DNA from: Panulirus ornatus
Taxonomy: Eukaryota; Arthropoda; Malacostraca; Decapoda; Palinuridae
NCBI RefSeq assembly: GCF_036320965.1
Contig: NC_092225.1
Location: forward strand, 33,950,387 to 34,014,386
Reading direction: 5' to 3'
DNA length: 64,000 bases
Positions 12,332 through 24,640 of this stretch are shown piece after piece (position 1 is the stretch's first letter; each line of letters opens with the position of its first letter). The notes under the pieces are model-generated. The model saw only the letters and a list, made by a program, of their open reading frames with translations, made no database searches and was not told the DNA's origin. A program made the position numbers and the translations under genes.

Positions 12332-12884
12332 CAGGACAGGAGATATATGTCTGGGACGAATGTCAGGCAGGACAGGAGAGTGAGGCTTGGGACGAGAGCC
12401 AGGAAGGACATAAGAGATGTGCTTGCGAGGAGAGTCAGGCAGGAGAGGAGAGAGAGGTTTGGGACGACAGTCAGGCAGAACAGGAGAGAGAGGCTTGGGA
12501 TGAGAGTCATGCATGAAAGGAGAAAGAGGCTTGGGACGAGAGTCAAGCAGGACAAGAGAGAGATTCTTGCGACGTGAGTTAGGCAGGGCCGGATAGAGAG
12601 GCTTGGGACGAGAGTCAGGCAGGACAGGAGAGAGAGGTTTGGGGCGAGAGTCGGGATCGAGAGGAGAGAGGTTTCGGACGAGTGTCAGGCAGGGTAGGAG
12701 AGAGGGAGTTGGGACGAGAGTCAGGCAAGACATAAGAGAGAGGCTTGGGACGAGATTCATGCAGGGTAGGAGAGAGGCGCTTCGGACAAGAGTCAGGAAG
12801 GACAGGAGGGAGACTCTTGTGACGAGAGTCAGGCAGGACAGGAGAGAGAGGCTTGGGATGAGAGTCAGGCAGTATAGAAGAGAG
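12332..12884 (+). repeat. Module E, copy 2
   Basis: Second copy of module E at an offset of about 1,476 bp. The GAGAGCCAGGAAGGACATAAG-type unit lies near 12395, the GTCGGGATCGAGAGGAGAG-type unit near 12650 and the GCGCTTCGGACAAGAGTCAGG-type unit near 12778. It differs from copy 1 by scattered substitutions, for example GATATATGTCTGGG near 12340 against GATAGACGTCTGGG at 10870. Confidence 0.82.
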
Positions 12885-13777
12885 CAACATGGGACGATAG
12901 TCTGGCAAGACATGAGAAAGAGGCTTAGGACGGGAGTCAGGCAGGAAAGGGGAGAGAGGATTTGGACGAGAGTCACACAGTACAGGATAGAGAAGCTTTT
13001 GACTAGAGTCAGGCAGGACAGGAGAGAGAGGCGTGGGACGAGAGTGATGCAAGACAGGAGAGAGAGGCTTGGGGCGAGAGTCAGGCAGGACAGGAGAGAG
13101 AGGCTCAGGACGAGAGTCACGCAGGACAGAAGAGAGAAGCATGGGACGAGAGTCTGGCAGGACAGGAGAAAGAGGCTTGGTACGAGAATCAGGCAGGAAA
13201 GGGGAGAGAGGCTTACGACGAGAGTCACACAGTACAGGATAGAGAAGCTTTTGACTAGAGTCAGGCAGGACAGGAGAGAAAGGTATTTGACGAGAGTAAG
13301 GCAGGACAGGGGATAGAGCCTTGGAACGTGAGTCAGGCAGGACAAGAGAGAGAGGGGATTTGGACGAAAGTCAGACAGAACAGAGAGAAAGGCTTGGGAC
13401 GAGAGTCATTCAGGACAGGAGATAGAGTCTTGGGAAGAGAGTCATGCAGGACAGGGGAGAGAGGCCTGGGACAAGAGACAGGCAGGACAGGAGAGAGAGG
13501 CTCGGGACGACAGTCAAGCACGACAGGGGAGAGGGGCTTGGGATGAGAATAAATCTGGAAAGGACAGAGAGGCTTGGGACGAGAGTCAGGCTGGACAGGA
13601 GAGAGAGGGTTAGGACGAGAGTTAGGCATGACAGGAGAGAGAGGCTTAAGACGAGAGTCAGGCAAGACAGGAGAGTGAGGCTTGGGACGAGAGTCAGGCA
13701 GGGTAGGAGGGACTTGGAGCGAGATTCAGGCAAGTAGGAGAAAAAGGCTTGGGATGAGAGTCAAACAGGACATGAAA
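12885..13777 (+). repeat. Modules L and M, copy 1
   Basis: L is marked by CACACAGTACAGGATAGAG followed by AAGCTTTTGACTAGAGTC (12972-13010, repeated at 13226-13262). M is marked by AGAGTCATTCAGGACAGG, then AAGAGAGTCATGCAGGACAG, then GAATAAATCTGG (13400-13550). The same order is found at 15750-16500, 21440-21880, 23285-23760, 46230-46570 (degraded), 47270-47610 and 50860-51180. M alone is also part of block A near 412-610. Confidence 0.82.
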
Positions 13778-15197
13778 GAGAGGCCTGGGACGACGGTCGG
13801 GCAGGGTAGGAGAGGGAGACTTAGGACGAGAGTCATGCAGGACAGGACAGAGAGGGTTAAGACGAGTGTCAAGAAGGACAGGAGAGAGACGCTTTGGACA
13901 AGAGTCAGGCAGGAGAGGGGAGAGAGGCTTGTGACGAAAGTCAGCCACGACAGGAGAGTGAGGCTTGGGACGAGAGTCAGGCAAGACAGGGGGAGAGGCT
14001 TGGGACGAGAGTCAGCCATGACAGGAGAGAGAGGCTTGGGACGAGTGTCAGGCAGGACAGGTGAGAGACACTGTGGACGAGAGTCAGGCAGGACAAGAGA
14101 GAGAGGTTTGGGACAAGAGTCAGGCAGGACAGGAGAGAGAAACTTGGGACGAGAGTCAGGCACGACAGTAGAGAGAGGCTTGGGACGAGAGTCAGGCAGG
14201 AAAAAAGATAGAAGCTTTGAAGGAGAGGCAGGCAGGACAGGAGAGAGAAGCTTGGAGCGAGAGTAAGGCAGGACATGATAGAGAGGATTGGGACAGACTC
14301 AAGCAGGATATGAGAGAGAGGCTTTGGACGAGGGTCAGGCAGGACAGGAGAGAGAGGCTTGGGATGATAGTCAGGCAGGACAGGAGAGAAAGGCTTTGGA
14401 CGAGAGTAGGCAGGACAGGAGAGAGATGCTTGACGAGAGAGACAGCCAGGACAGGAGAGCGAGGCTTGGGACGACTTTCAGGCAGGGTAGGACAGAGCGG
14501 CTTAGGACGAGAGTCAGGGAGGACAGGACAGAGAGGGTTAGGACGAGAGTCAGGCAAGACAGGAGATAGGTACATGGGGCGAGTGTCAGGCATGACAGGA
14601 GAGAGAATCTTGGGAGAAGAGTCAGGAAGGACAGAAGAGATATGCTTGGGACGAGAGTCAGGCAGGATAGGATATAGAGGCTTGGGACGAGAGTCAGGCA
14701 TGACAGGAGAGAGATGCTTGGGACGAGCGTCAATCAGGACAGGACAGAGAGGGTTAGGACTATAGTCGGGCAGGACAGGAGATAGGTGCATGGGACAAGT
14801 GTCAGGCATGACAGGAGAGAGAAGCTTGGGACGAGAGTCAGGAAGGACAGAAGATATATGCTTGGGACGAGAGTCAGGCAGGACAGGAGATAGAGGCTTG
14901 GGAAGAGAGTCAGGCATGACAGGAGAGATGCTTGGGACGAGAGTCAGGCAGGACAAGAGAGAGAGGCTTGTGACGAGAGTCAGGCAGGACAGGAGATACA
15001 GGTTTGTGACGGAAGTCAGGCAAGGCTGGATAGAGAGGCTTAGGACGAGAGTCAGGCAGGAGAGGAGAGAGACGCTTAGGATGAAAGTCAGGCAGGACAG
15101 TAGAGTGAGGCTTGGGACGAGAGTCAGGAAGGGGAGGAGAGAAGGGCTTGGGACAAGAGTCAGGCAGGACACGAGAGAGAGAGTTAGCAAGATAATC
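13778..15197 (+). repeat. Module C, copy 2, and following monomers
   Basis: Second copy of the C order: GGCCTGGGACGACGGTCGGG near 13790, GTCAGCCACGACAGG near 13943, GACACTGTGGACGAG at 14067 and GGGACAGACTCAAGCAGG near 14290. It is followed by two close GATAGGT(A/G)CATGGG units at about 14564 and 14779, about 216 bp (6 x 36) apart. From about 14990 a GATACAGGTTTGTGACGG unit matches 9426. Confidence 0.82.
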
Positions 15198-16527
15198 AGG
15201 CAGGACAGGAGATAGATGTCTGGGACGAGTGTCAGGCAGGACAGGAGAGTGAGGCTTGGGACGAGAGCCAGGAAGGACATAAGAGATATGCTTGGGACGA
15301 GAGTCAGGCAGGACAGTAGAGAGAGGTTTGGGACGACAGTCAGGCAGAACAGGAGAGAGAGGCTTGGAATGAGAGTCATGCATGACAGGAGAGAGAAATT
15401 TGGGACGAGAGTCAAGCAAGAGAAGAGAGAGATTCTTGTTACCTGAGTTAGGCAGGGCCGGATAGAGAGGCTTGGGACGAGAGTGAGGCAGGACAGGAGA
15501 GAGAGGTTTGGGGCTATATTCAGGATCGAGAGGAGAGAGGTTTCGGACGAGTGTCAGGCAGGGTAGGAGAGAGGGAGTTGGGACGAGAGTCAGGCAGGAC
15601 ATAAGAGAGAGGCTTAGGACGAGAATCATGCAGGGTAGGAGAGAGGCGCTTCGGACAAGAGTCAGGAGGGACAGGAGGGAGACTTTTGGGACGAGAGTCA
15701 AGCAGGACAAGAGAGAGGCTTGGGATGAGAGTCAGGCAGGATAGAAGACAGAAGCATGGGACGAGAGTCTGGCAGGACAGGAGAAAGAGGCTTGGGACGA
15801 GAGTCAGGCAGGAAAGGGGAGGGAGGCTTACGACGAGAGTCACACAGTACAGGATAGAGAAGCTTTTGACTAGAGTCAGGCAGGACAGGAGAGAGAGGCT
15901 TAGGATGAGAGTCAGGCAGGACAGAAGAGAGAAGCATGGGACGAGAGTCTGGCAGGACAGGAGAAAGAGGCTCAGGCAGGAAAGGGGAGAGAGGCATATG
16001 ACGAGAGTCACTCTGTACAGGATAGAGAAGCTTTTGACTAGAGTCAGGCAGGACAGGAGAGAGAGGTATTTGGCGAGAGTAAGGCAGGACAGGGGATAAA
16101 GCCTTGGAACGTGAGTCAGGCAGGACTATAGAGAGAGGGGATTTTGACGAAAGTCAGACAGAACAGAAAAAGGCTTGGGACGAGAGTCATTCAGGACAGG
16201 AGAGAGAGTCTTGGGAAGAGAGTCATGCAGGACAGGGGAGAGAGGCCTGGGACAAGAGACAGGCAGGACAGGAGAGAGAGGCTTGGGACGAGAGTCAAGC
16301 ACGACTGGGAAGAGGGGCTTGGGATGAGAAGGAATCTGGAAAGGACATAGAGGCTTGAAACGAGAGTCAAGCTGGAAAGGAGAGAGAGGGTTAGGACGAG
16401 AGTTAGGCAGGACAGGAGAGAGAGGCTTGGGACGAGAGTCAGGCAGGGTAGGAGAGAGGGACTTGGAGCGAGATTCAGGCAAGTAGGAGAAAGAGGCTTG
16501 GGATGAGAGTCAAACAGGACATGAAAG
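15198..16527 (+). repeat. Module E copy 3 followed by L and M copy 2
   Basis: E copy 3 spans about 15198-15680, with the GAGAGCCAGGAAGGACATAAG-type unit near 15262 and the CAGGATCGAGAGGAG unit near 15530. L and M follow, with two CACTAC-type or CACACAGTACAGG units and TTTTGACTAGAGTC at 15867 and 16030. The marker monomer here reads GAGAAGGAATCTGGAAAGG (16326), a mutated form of GAGAATAAATCTGG. The order E-L-M-C repeats the order seen at 12332-14700. Confidence 0.82.
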
Positions 16528-18179
16528 AGAGGCCTGGGACGACGGTCGGGCAGGGTAGGAGAGGGAGGCTTAGGACGAGAATCAGGCAGGACAGGACAGA
16601 GAGGGTTAGGTCGAGTGTCAAGCAGGACAGGAGAGAGACGCTTTGGACGAGAGTCAGACAGGAGAGGGGAGAGAGGCTTGGGACGAAAGTCAGTCACGAC
16701 AGGAGAGTGAGGCTTGGGGCGAGAGTCAGGCAAGACAGGGGGGAGAGGCTTGGGACTAGAGTCAGCCATGACAGGAGAGAGAGGCTTGGGACGAGTGTCA
16801 GGCAGGACAGGTGAGAGACACTGTGGACGAGAGTCAGGCAGGACAAGAGAGAGAGGCTTGGGACGAGAGTCAGACAGGACAGGAGAGAGAAACTTGGGAC
16901 GAGAGTCAGGCACGACAGGAGAGAGAGGCTTGGGAAGAGAGTCAGGCAGGACAAGAGATAGAAGCTTGTGACGAGAGGCAAGCAGGACAGGAGAGAGAAG
17001 CTTTGAGCGAGAATAAGGCAGGACAGGACAGAGAGGGTTAGGACAGACTTAGGCAGGATATGAGAGAGAGGCTTTGGACGAGAGTCAGGCAGGACAGGAG
17101 AGAGAGGCTTGGGACGATAGTCAAGCAGGACAGGGGAGAAAGGCTTGGAACGAGAGTCAGGCAGGACAGGAGAGAGATGCTTGACAAGAGAGACAGGCAG
17201 GACAGGAGAGAGAGCCTTGGGACGACGTTCAGGCAGGGTAGGAGAGAGAGGCTTAGGACGAGAGTCAGACAGTACAGGACAGAGAGGGTTAGGACGAGAG
17301 TCAGGCAGGACAGGAGATAGGTGCATGGGACGAATGTCAGGCAGGACATGAGATTGAGGCTTGGGACGAGAGTCAGGCATGACAGGAGAGAGATTCTTGG
17401 GACGAGAGTCAGGCAGGACAGGAGAGAGACGCTTAGGATGAAAGTCAGGCAGGACAGAATAGTGAGGCTTTGGACGAGAGTCAGGAAGGGTAGGAGAGAA
17501 GGGCTTGGGACGAGAGTCAGGCGAGTAGGGTAAAGAGGGCAGGGCATGAGAGAGAGTCTTGTGACCAGAGTCAGGCAGTACAAGAGAGAGAGTCTTGGGA
17601 CGAGAGTCAGGCAGGACAGGAGAGAGAGGCTTGACGAGAGAATCAGGCAGGACAAGAGAGAGAGGCTTGGGACGATGGTCAGGCAGGGTAGGAGAGAGTG
17701 GCTTAGGACGAGCGTCAGGCAGGACAGGACAGAGAGGGTTAGGACTCTAGTCGGGCAGGACAGGAGATAGGTGCATGGGACGAGTGTCATGCATGACAGG
17801 AGAGAGAAGCTTGGGACGAGAGTCAGGCAGGACAGGAGATAGAGGCTTGGGAAGAGAGTCAGGCATTGCAGGAGAGAGATGCTTGGGACGAGAGTCTGGC
17901 ATCACAAGAGAGAGAGGCTTGGGACGAGAGTCACGCAGGACAGGAGATAAAGGTTTGGGACGGGAGTCAGGCAAGGCCGGATAGAGAGGCTTGGGACGAG
18001 AGTCAGGCAGGACAGGAGATAAAGGTTTGGGACGGGAGTCAGGCAAGGCCGGATAGAGAGGCTTGGGACGAGAGTCAGGCAGGACAGGAGACAGACTGTT
18101 AGGATGAAAGTCAGGCAGGACAGTAGAGTGAGGCTTGGGACGAGACTCAGGAAGGGGAGGAGAGAAGTGCTTGGGACGA
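16528..18179 (+). repeat. Module C, copy 3, and linker
   Basis: Clean third copy of C: GGCCTGGGACGACGGTCGGG at about 16533, GACACTGTGGACGAG at 16817 and GGACAGACTTAGGCAGG near 17041. It is 2,750 bp from copy 2. It is the apparent template for the degraded 18895-19885 stretch. Downstream the array continues with GATAGGTGCATGGG units at 17317 and 17768 and an exact 72-bp doubling at 17943-18086. Confidence 0.83.
17943..18086 (+). repeat. Exact 72-bp tandem doubling
   Basis: The two-monomer unit starting GGAGATAAAGGTTTGGGACG and containing GCAAGGCCGGATAGAG is repeated without change at offset 72 bp (17943 and 18015). The offset is exactly two monomers, as expected from unequal exchange in register. 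Confidence 0.92.
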
Positions 18180-18840
18180 GAGTCAGGCAAGTAGGAGAAA
18201 GAGGCTTGGTACGAGAGTCAGGCAGGACATGAGAGAGAGGCTTGGGACGAGAGTCAGGCAGTACAAGAGAGAGAGGCTTGGGACGAGAGTCAGGCAGGAC
18301 AGGAGAGAGACACTTGGGAAGAGGGGCAGACAAGACAGGGGAGAGAACCTTGGGACGAGAGTCAGGCAGGACAGGAGAGAGAGGCTTTGGACGAGAGTCA
18401 GGCAGGAGAGGAGAGAGAGGCTTTTTACGGGAGTCAGGAAGTACCGGTAGAGAGGCTTGGGACGAGCGTCAGGCAGGACAGGAGAGAGAGGCTTGGTACG
18501 AGAGTCAAGCAGTACAGGAGAGATGGGCTTGGAACGAGAATAATTCTTGACTGGACAGGGATGGTTAGGATGAGGGTCAGGCTGCACAGGAGAGAGAGAG
18601 AGAGAGTTGCGACGAAAGTCATGCAGGACAGGAGAGAGAGCCTTATGACGAAAGTCAGGGAGGACGGAAGATTGAGGGTTGGGACGAGAGTCAGGCAGGG
18701 TAGGAGAGAAGGGCTTATGACGAGAGTCAGGCAGGACAGGAGAGAGAGGTTTGGGACGAGAGTCAGGCAGGACATGAGAGAGAGGCTTGGGACGAGAGTC
18801 AGGCAGGACAAGAGAGAGAGAGGCTTTGGGACGAGAGTCA
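18180..18840 (+). repeat. Module D, copy 2
   Basis: Matches 9590-10250 at an offset of about 8,590 bp, including the CTTTTTACGGGAGTCAGG unit (18421), the GAATAATTCTTGACTGG unit (18538) and the GTTGCGACGAAAGTCATGC unit (18606). A local GA expansion near 18588-18606 lengthens one monomer. The copy ends at the start of the indel-rich patch. Confidence 0.86.
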
Positions 18841-19885
18841 GTCACAAAACAGAGACTACGACGAGAGTCATTCAAGGAGAGAGAGGCTTGGACGAGAGTC
18901 AGGCAGGACAGGAGAGAGAGGCTTGGGACGAGAGTCAGGCAGGGTAGGAGAGAGGGACTTGGAGCGAGATTCAGGCAAGTAGGGAAGAGCTTGGGATGAG
19001 AGTCAAACAGGACATGAAAGAGAGGCTTGGCGACGGTCGGGCAGGGTAGGAGAGGAGGCTTAGGACGAGAATCAGGCAGGACAGGACAGAGAGGGTTAGG
19101 TCGAGTGTCAAGCAGGACAGGAGAGAGACGCTTTGGACGAGAAGTCAGCAGGGAGGAGAGAGAGCGTTGGGACGAAAGTCAGTCAGGACAGGAAGAGGAG
19201 GCTTGGGGCGAGAGTCAGGCAAGGACAGGGGAGAGAGGCTTGGGACTAGAGTCAGCCATGACAGAGAGAGAGAGGCTTGGGACGAGTGTCAGGCAGGACA
19301 GGAGAGAGACTTGGACGAGAGTCAGCAGGACAAGAGGAGAGGCTTGGGACGAGAGTGGCAGACAGGAGAGAGGCTGGGAGAGTCAGAGGAGAGAGAGACT
19401 TGGGACCGAGAGTCAGGCAGGACAGGAGAGAGAGGCTTGGGACGAGAGTCAGGCAGGACAGAGATAGAAGCTTGTGACGAGAGTCAGGCAGGACAGGAGA
19501 GAGAAGCTTTGAGCGAGATAGGCAGGACAGGACAGAGAGGTTAGGACAGATTAGGCAGGAAGGAGAGAGAGCGTTGGACGAGAGTCAGGCAGGACAGGAG
19601 AGAGAGGCTTGGACGAGAGTCAAGCAGGACAGGAGAGAAAAAGGCTTGGAACGAGAGTCAGGCAGGACAGGAGAGAGATGCTTGACAAGAGAGCAGCAGG
19701 GACAGGAGAGAGAGCCTTGGGACGACGTTCAGGCAGGGTAGGAGAGAGAGGCTTAGGACGAGAGTCAGGACAGTACAGGACAGAGAGGGTTGGACGAGAG
19801 TCAGGCGGGGAGGGGGGGGAGTCAGGAGAAGGGATAGGTGCATGGGACGAATGTCAGGCAGGACATGAGAATTGAAGCTTAGGAT
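18841..19885 (+). other. Indel-rich degraded stretch, probable unpolished assembly patch
   Basis: Monomer register is lost here. Many single-base deletions and insertions occur (GTCAGCAGGACAAGAGGAG near 19321, GAGAGGCTGGGAGAGTCAG near 19369, and a run of eight G near 19810). Ignoring indels, it follows 16425-17380 monomer by monomer: GACGGTCGGG at 19032, a GTCGAGTGTCAAGCAGG unit at 19100, a GACAGATTAGGCAGG unit near 19546 and GATAGGTGCATGGG at 19834. The surrounding array has almost no such indels. A raw-read gap fill is the simplest reading; a genuinely decayed copy is possible. Confidence 0.75.
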
Positions 19886-20409
19886 GAGAGATGCTTTATA
19901 CGAGAGTTAGGCATGACAGGAGAGAGATGCCTGGTACGAGATTCAGGCAGGACAGGAGAGAGAAGCTTAGGATGAAAGTCAGGCAGGACAGAAGAGTGAG
20001 GCTTGGGACGAGAGTCAGGAAGGGTAGGAGAGATGGGCTTGGGACGAAAGTCAGGCAAGTAGGAGAAAGAGGCTTGGGAAGAGAGTCAGGCAGGATATGA
20101 GAGAGAGGCTTGGGAAGAGAGTCAGGCACTACAAGAGAGAGAGGCTTGGGACGAGAGTCAGGCAAGACAGGAGAGAGAGGCTTGGGACGATAGTCAGGCA
20201 GGACAGGACAGAGAGGGTTAGGACTAGATTCAGGCAGGACAGGAGACAGGTGCATGAGACGAGTGTCATGCATGACAAGAGAGAGAATCTTGGGACGAGA
20301 GTCAGGAAGGACAGAAGAGATATGCTTGGGACGAGAGTCAGACAGGACAGGAGATAGAGGCTTGGGACGAGAGTCAGGCATGACAGGAGAGAGAGGCTTG
20401 GGACGAGAG
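19886..20409 (+). repeat. Array segment after the degraded patch
   Basis: Register is restored. The monomers include a GATGCTTTATACGAGAGTTAGG variant near 19889, GCAAGTAGGAGAAAGAGG near 20054 and GACAGGTGCATGAGACGAG at 20245. Nothing outside the repeat is seen. Confidence 0.72.
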
Positions 20410-22151
20410 TCAGGCAGAGCTGGATAGAGAGGTTTGGGACGAGAGTCAGGCAGGAGAGGAGAGAGACGCTTAGGATGAAAGTCAGGCAGGACAGAAGAGT
20501 GAGGCTTGGGACGAGAGTCAGGAAGGGTAGAAGAGATGGGCTTGGGAAGAGAGTCAGGCAAGTAGGAGAAAAAGGCTTGGGAAGAGAGTCATGCAGGACA
20601 TGAGAGGGAGGCTTTGGAAGATAGTCAGGCACTACAAGAGAGAGAGGCTTGTGACGAGAGTCAGGAAGGACATAAGAGATATGCTTGGGACGAGAGTCAG
20701 GCAGGACAGGAGAGAGAGGTTTGGGACGACTGTCAGGTAGAACAGGATAGAGGCTTGGAATGAGAGTCATGCATGACAGGAGAGAGAGGCTTGAGACGAG
20801 AGTCAAGCAGGACACGAGAGAGATTCTTGGGACGTGAGTTAGGCAGGGCCAGATAGAGAGGCTTGGGACGAGAGTCAGGCAGGACATGAGAGAGAGTGTC
20901 TTGGGGCGAGAGTCAGGATCGAGAGGAGAGAGGTTTCGGACGAGCGTCAGGCAGGGTAGGAGAGAGGGAGTTGGGACGAGATTCAGGCAGGACATAAGAG
21001 AGAGGCTTGGGACGAGAATCATTCAGGGTAGGAGAGACGCGCTTCTGACAAGAGTCAGGAAGGACAGGAGGGAGACTCTTGGGACGAGAGTCAGGCAGGA
21101 CAGGAGAGAGAGGCTTGGGATGAGAGTCAGGCAGGATAGAAGAGAGAGGCATGGGGCCAGAGTCAGGCAGGAGAGGAGAGTGAATCTTCGGATGAGAGTC
21201 AAGGAGGACAAGAGAGAGAAGATTGAAACGAGAGTCAGGCACGACAGGATAAGAGAGAAAGGTTTGGGACTAGAGTTATTCAGGACGGGAGAGAGAGGAT
21301 TGTGGCCAGAGTCAAGCAGGACAGGAGAGAGAGGCGTGGGACGAGAGTGATGCAAGACAGGAGAGAGAGGCTTGGGGCGAGAGTCAGGCAGGACAGGAGA
21401 GAGAGGCTCAGGATGAGAGTCACGCAGGACAGAAGAGAGAAGCATGAGACGAGAGTCTGGCAGGACAGGAGAAAGAGGCTTGCGACGAGAGTCACACAGT
21501 AAAGGGGAGAGAGGATAGAGAAGCTTTTGGCTAGAGTCAGGCAGGACAGGAGATCGAGGTCTTTGACGAGATTAAGGCAGGACAGTTGTTAGAGCCTTGG
21601 GACGTGAGTCAGGCAGGACAAGAGAGAGAGGGGATTTGGACGAAAGTCAGACAGAACAGAGAGAAAGGCTTGGGACGAGAGTCATTCAGGACAGGAGAGA
21701 GAGTCTTGGGAAGATAGTCATGAAGGACAGGGGAGAGAGGCCTGGGACAAGAAACAGGCAGGAAAGGAGAGATAGGCTTGGGACGAGAGTCAACCACGAA
21801 AGGAGAGAGGGGCTTGGGATGAAAATAAATCTGGAAAAGACAGAGAGGCTTAGGACGAGAGTCAGACTGGACAGGAGAGAGAGGCTTGACAAGTGAGTCA
21901 GGCAGGACAGGAGAGAGAGGCTTGACAAGTGAGTCAGGCAGGACAGGAGAGAGAGGCTTGGGACGACGGTCAGGCAGGGTAGGAGAGAGATGCTTAGGAC
22001 GAGAGTCAGGCAGGACAGGGCAGAGATGCTTAGGACGAGAGTCAAGAAGGACAGGAGGTAGACGCTTGGGACGAGAATCATATAGGACAGGGGAGAGAGG
22101 CTAGTTGCGAGAGTCAGCCATAACAGGAGAGAGAGGCTTGGGACGAGGGTC
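20410..22151 (+). repeat. Higher-order module F, copy 1
   Basis: It begins with the GCAGAGCTGGATAGAG monomer (about 20415), runs through an E-type segment (GATCGAGAGGAGAG at 20918), a GGGGCCAGAGTCAGG unit (21155), a GGATAAGAGAGAAAGG unit (21248) and L/M monomers, and ends at GTCAGCCATAACAGG. Copy 2 starts at 22152. Within it, 20886-21445 matches 22731-23290 at offset 1,845 bp. An exact one-monomer doubling (GACAAGTGAGTCAGG unit) sits at 21885-21956. Confidence 0.86.
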
Positions 22152-23962
22152 AGGCAGAGCTGGATAGAGAGGCTTGGGACGAGAGTCAGGCAGGAGAGGA
22201 GAGAGACTCTTAGGATGGAAGTCAGGCTGGACAGAAGAGTGAGGCTTGGGACGAGAGTCAGGCAGGGTAGGAGAGATGGGTTTGGGACGAGAGTCAGGCA
22301 AGTAGGAGAAAGAGGCTTGGGAAGAGAGTCAGGCAGGACATGAGAGAGAGGCTTGGGAAGAGAGTCAGGCACTGCAAGAGAGAGAGGCTTGGGACGAGAG
22401 TCAGGCAGGACAGGAGAGAGACGCTTGACGAGAGAGTCAGGCAGGAAGGAGAGAGAGGCTTGGGACGACGGTCAGGCAGGATAGGAGAGAGAGTCTTAGG
22501 ACGAGAGCCAGGAAGGACATAAGAGATATGCTTGGGACGAGAGTCAGGCAGGACAGGAGAGAGAGGTTTGGGACGGCAGTCAGGTAGAACTGGAGAGAGG
22601 CTTGGAATGAGAGTCATGCATGACAGGAGAGAGAGGCTTGGGACGAGAGTCAAGCAGGACACGAGAGAGATTCTTGGGACGTGAGTTAGGCAGGACCAGA
22701 TAGAGAGGCTTGGGACGAGAGTCAGGCAGGACATGAGAGAGAGGTTTGGGGCGAAAGTCAGGATCGAGAGGAGAGAGGTTTCGGACGAGCGTCAGGCAGG
22801 GTAGGGGAGAGGGAGTTGGGACGAGAGTCAGGCAGGACATAAGAGAAAGTCTTGGGACGAGAATCATTCAGTGTAGGAGAGAGGCGCTTCGGACAAGAGT
22901 CAGGAAGGACAGGAGGGAGACTCTTGGGACGAGAGTCAGGCAGGACAGGAGAGAGAGGCTTAGGATGAGAGTCAGGCAGGATAGAAGAGAGAGGCATGGG
23001 GCCAGAGTCAGGCAGGAGAGGAGAGAGAATCTTCGGATGAGAGTCAAGCAGGACAAGAGAGAGAAGATTGAGACGAGAGTCAGACACGACAGGATAAGAG
23101 AGAAAGGTTTGGGACTAGAGTTATTCAGGACGGGAGAGAGAGGATTGGGGCCAGAGTCAAGCAGGACAGGAGAGAGAGGCGTGGGACGAGAGTGATGCAA
23201 GACAGGAGAGAGAGGCTTGGGGCGAGAGTCAGGCAGGACAGGAGAGAGAGGCTCAGGATGAGAGTCACGCAGGACAGAAGAGAGAAGCATGGGACGAGAG
23301 TCTGGCAGGACAGGAGAAAGAGGCTTGGGACGAGAGTCAGGCTGGAAAGGGGAGAGAGGCTTTGGACGAGAGTCATACAGTACAGGATAGAAAAGCTTGT
23401 GGCTAGAGTCAGGCAGGACAGGAGAGAGAGGTCTTTGACGAGATTAAGGCAGGACAGGGGTTAGAGCCTAGGGACGTGAGTCAGGCAGGACAAGAGAGAG
23501 AGGGGACTTGGACGAAAGTCAGACAGAACAGAGAGAAAAGCTTGGGACGAGAGTCATTCAGGACAGGAGAGAGAGTCTTGGGAAGATAGTCATGCAGGAC
23601 AGGGGAGAGAGGCCTGGGACAAGAAACAGGCAGGAAAGGAGAGATAGGCTTGGGACGGGAGTCAAGCACGAAAGGAGAGAGGGGCTTGGGATGAAAATAA
23701 ATCTGGAAAAGACAGAGAGGCTTAGGACGAGAGTCAGGCTGGACAGGAGAGAGAGGCTTGACGAGTGAGTCAGTCAGGCATGGTAGGAGAGAGAGGCTTA
23801 GGACGAGAGTCAGGCAGGACAGGGCAGAGAGGCTTAGGACGAGAGTCAAACAGGACAGGAGGTAGACGCTTGGGACGAGAAACATGGAGGACAGGGGAGA
23901 AAGGCTTGTTGCGAGAGTCAGCCATGACAGGAGAGAGAGGCTTGGGACGAGGGTCAGGCAGA
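22152..23962 (+). repeat. Higher-order module F, copy 2
   Basis: Tandem repeat of 20410-22151 at offsets of 1,731 to 1,845 bp, with the same order of diagnostic units: GGATCGAGAGGAGAG at 22762, GGGGCCAGAGTCAGG at 23000, GGATAAGAGAGAAAGG at 23091, TTCAGGACGGGAGAG at 23124, GAAAATAAATCTGG at 23694. Changing offsets reflect one- to three-monomer insertions and deletions between copies. Confidence 0.86.
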
Positions 23963-24640
23963 GCTTGATAGAGAGGCTTGGGACGAGAGTCAGGCAGGAG
24001 AGGAGAGAGACGCTTAGGATGAAAGTCAGGCTGGACAGAAGAGTGAGGCTTGGGACGAGAGTCAGGCAGGGTAGGAGAGATGGGCTTTGGACGAGAGTCA
24101 GGCAAGTAGGAGAAAGAGGCTTGGGAAGAGAGTCAGGCAGGACATGAGAGAGAGGCTTGGGAAGAGAGTCAGGCACTACAAGAGAGAGAGGCTTGGGACG
24201 AGAGTCAGGCAGGACAGTAGAGAGACGCTTGACGAGAGGGTCAGGCAGGAAGGAGAGAGAGGCTTGGAACGACGGTCAGGCAGGATAGGAGAGAGAGGCT
24301 TGGGACGAGAGCCAGGAAGGACATAAGAGATATGCTTGGGACGAGAGTCAGGCAGGACAGGAGAGAGAGGTTTGGGACGACAGTCAGGTAGAACTGGAGA
24401 GAGGCTTGGAATGAGAGTCATGCATGACAGGAGAGAGAGGCTTGGGACGAGAGTCAAGCAGGATACGAGAGAGATTCTTGGGACGTGAGTTAGGCAGGGC
24501 CGGATAGAGAGGCTTGGGACGAGAGTCAGGCCGGACAGGAGAGAGAGGTTTGGGGTGAGAGTCATGATCGAGAGGAGAGAGGTTTCGGACGAGCGTCAGG
24601 CAGGGTAGGAGAGAGGGAGTTGGGACGAGAGTCAGGCAGG
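23963..24640 (+). repeat. Higher-order module F, partial copy 3
   Basis: Starts with the equivalent monomer at an offset of about 1,811 bp from 22152 and follows copy 2 through the GCGTCAGGCAGGGTAGG unit near 24593. The array then switches to a GATAAGAGAGACAGAGG unit, so only the first third of module F is present. Confidence 0.8.
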
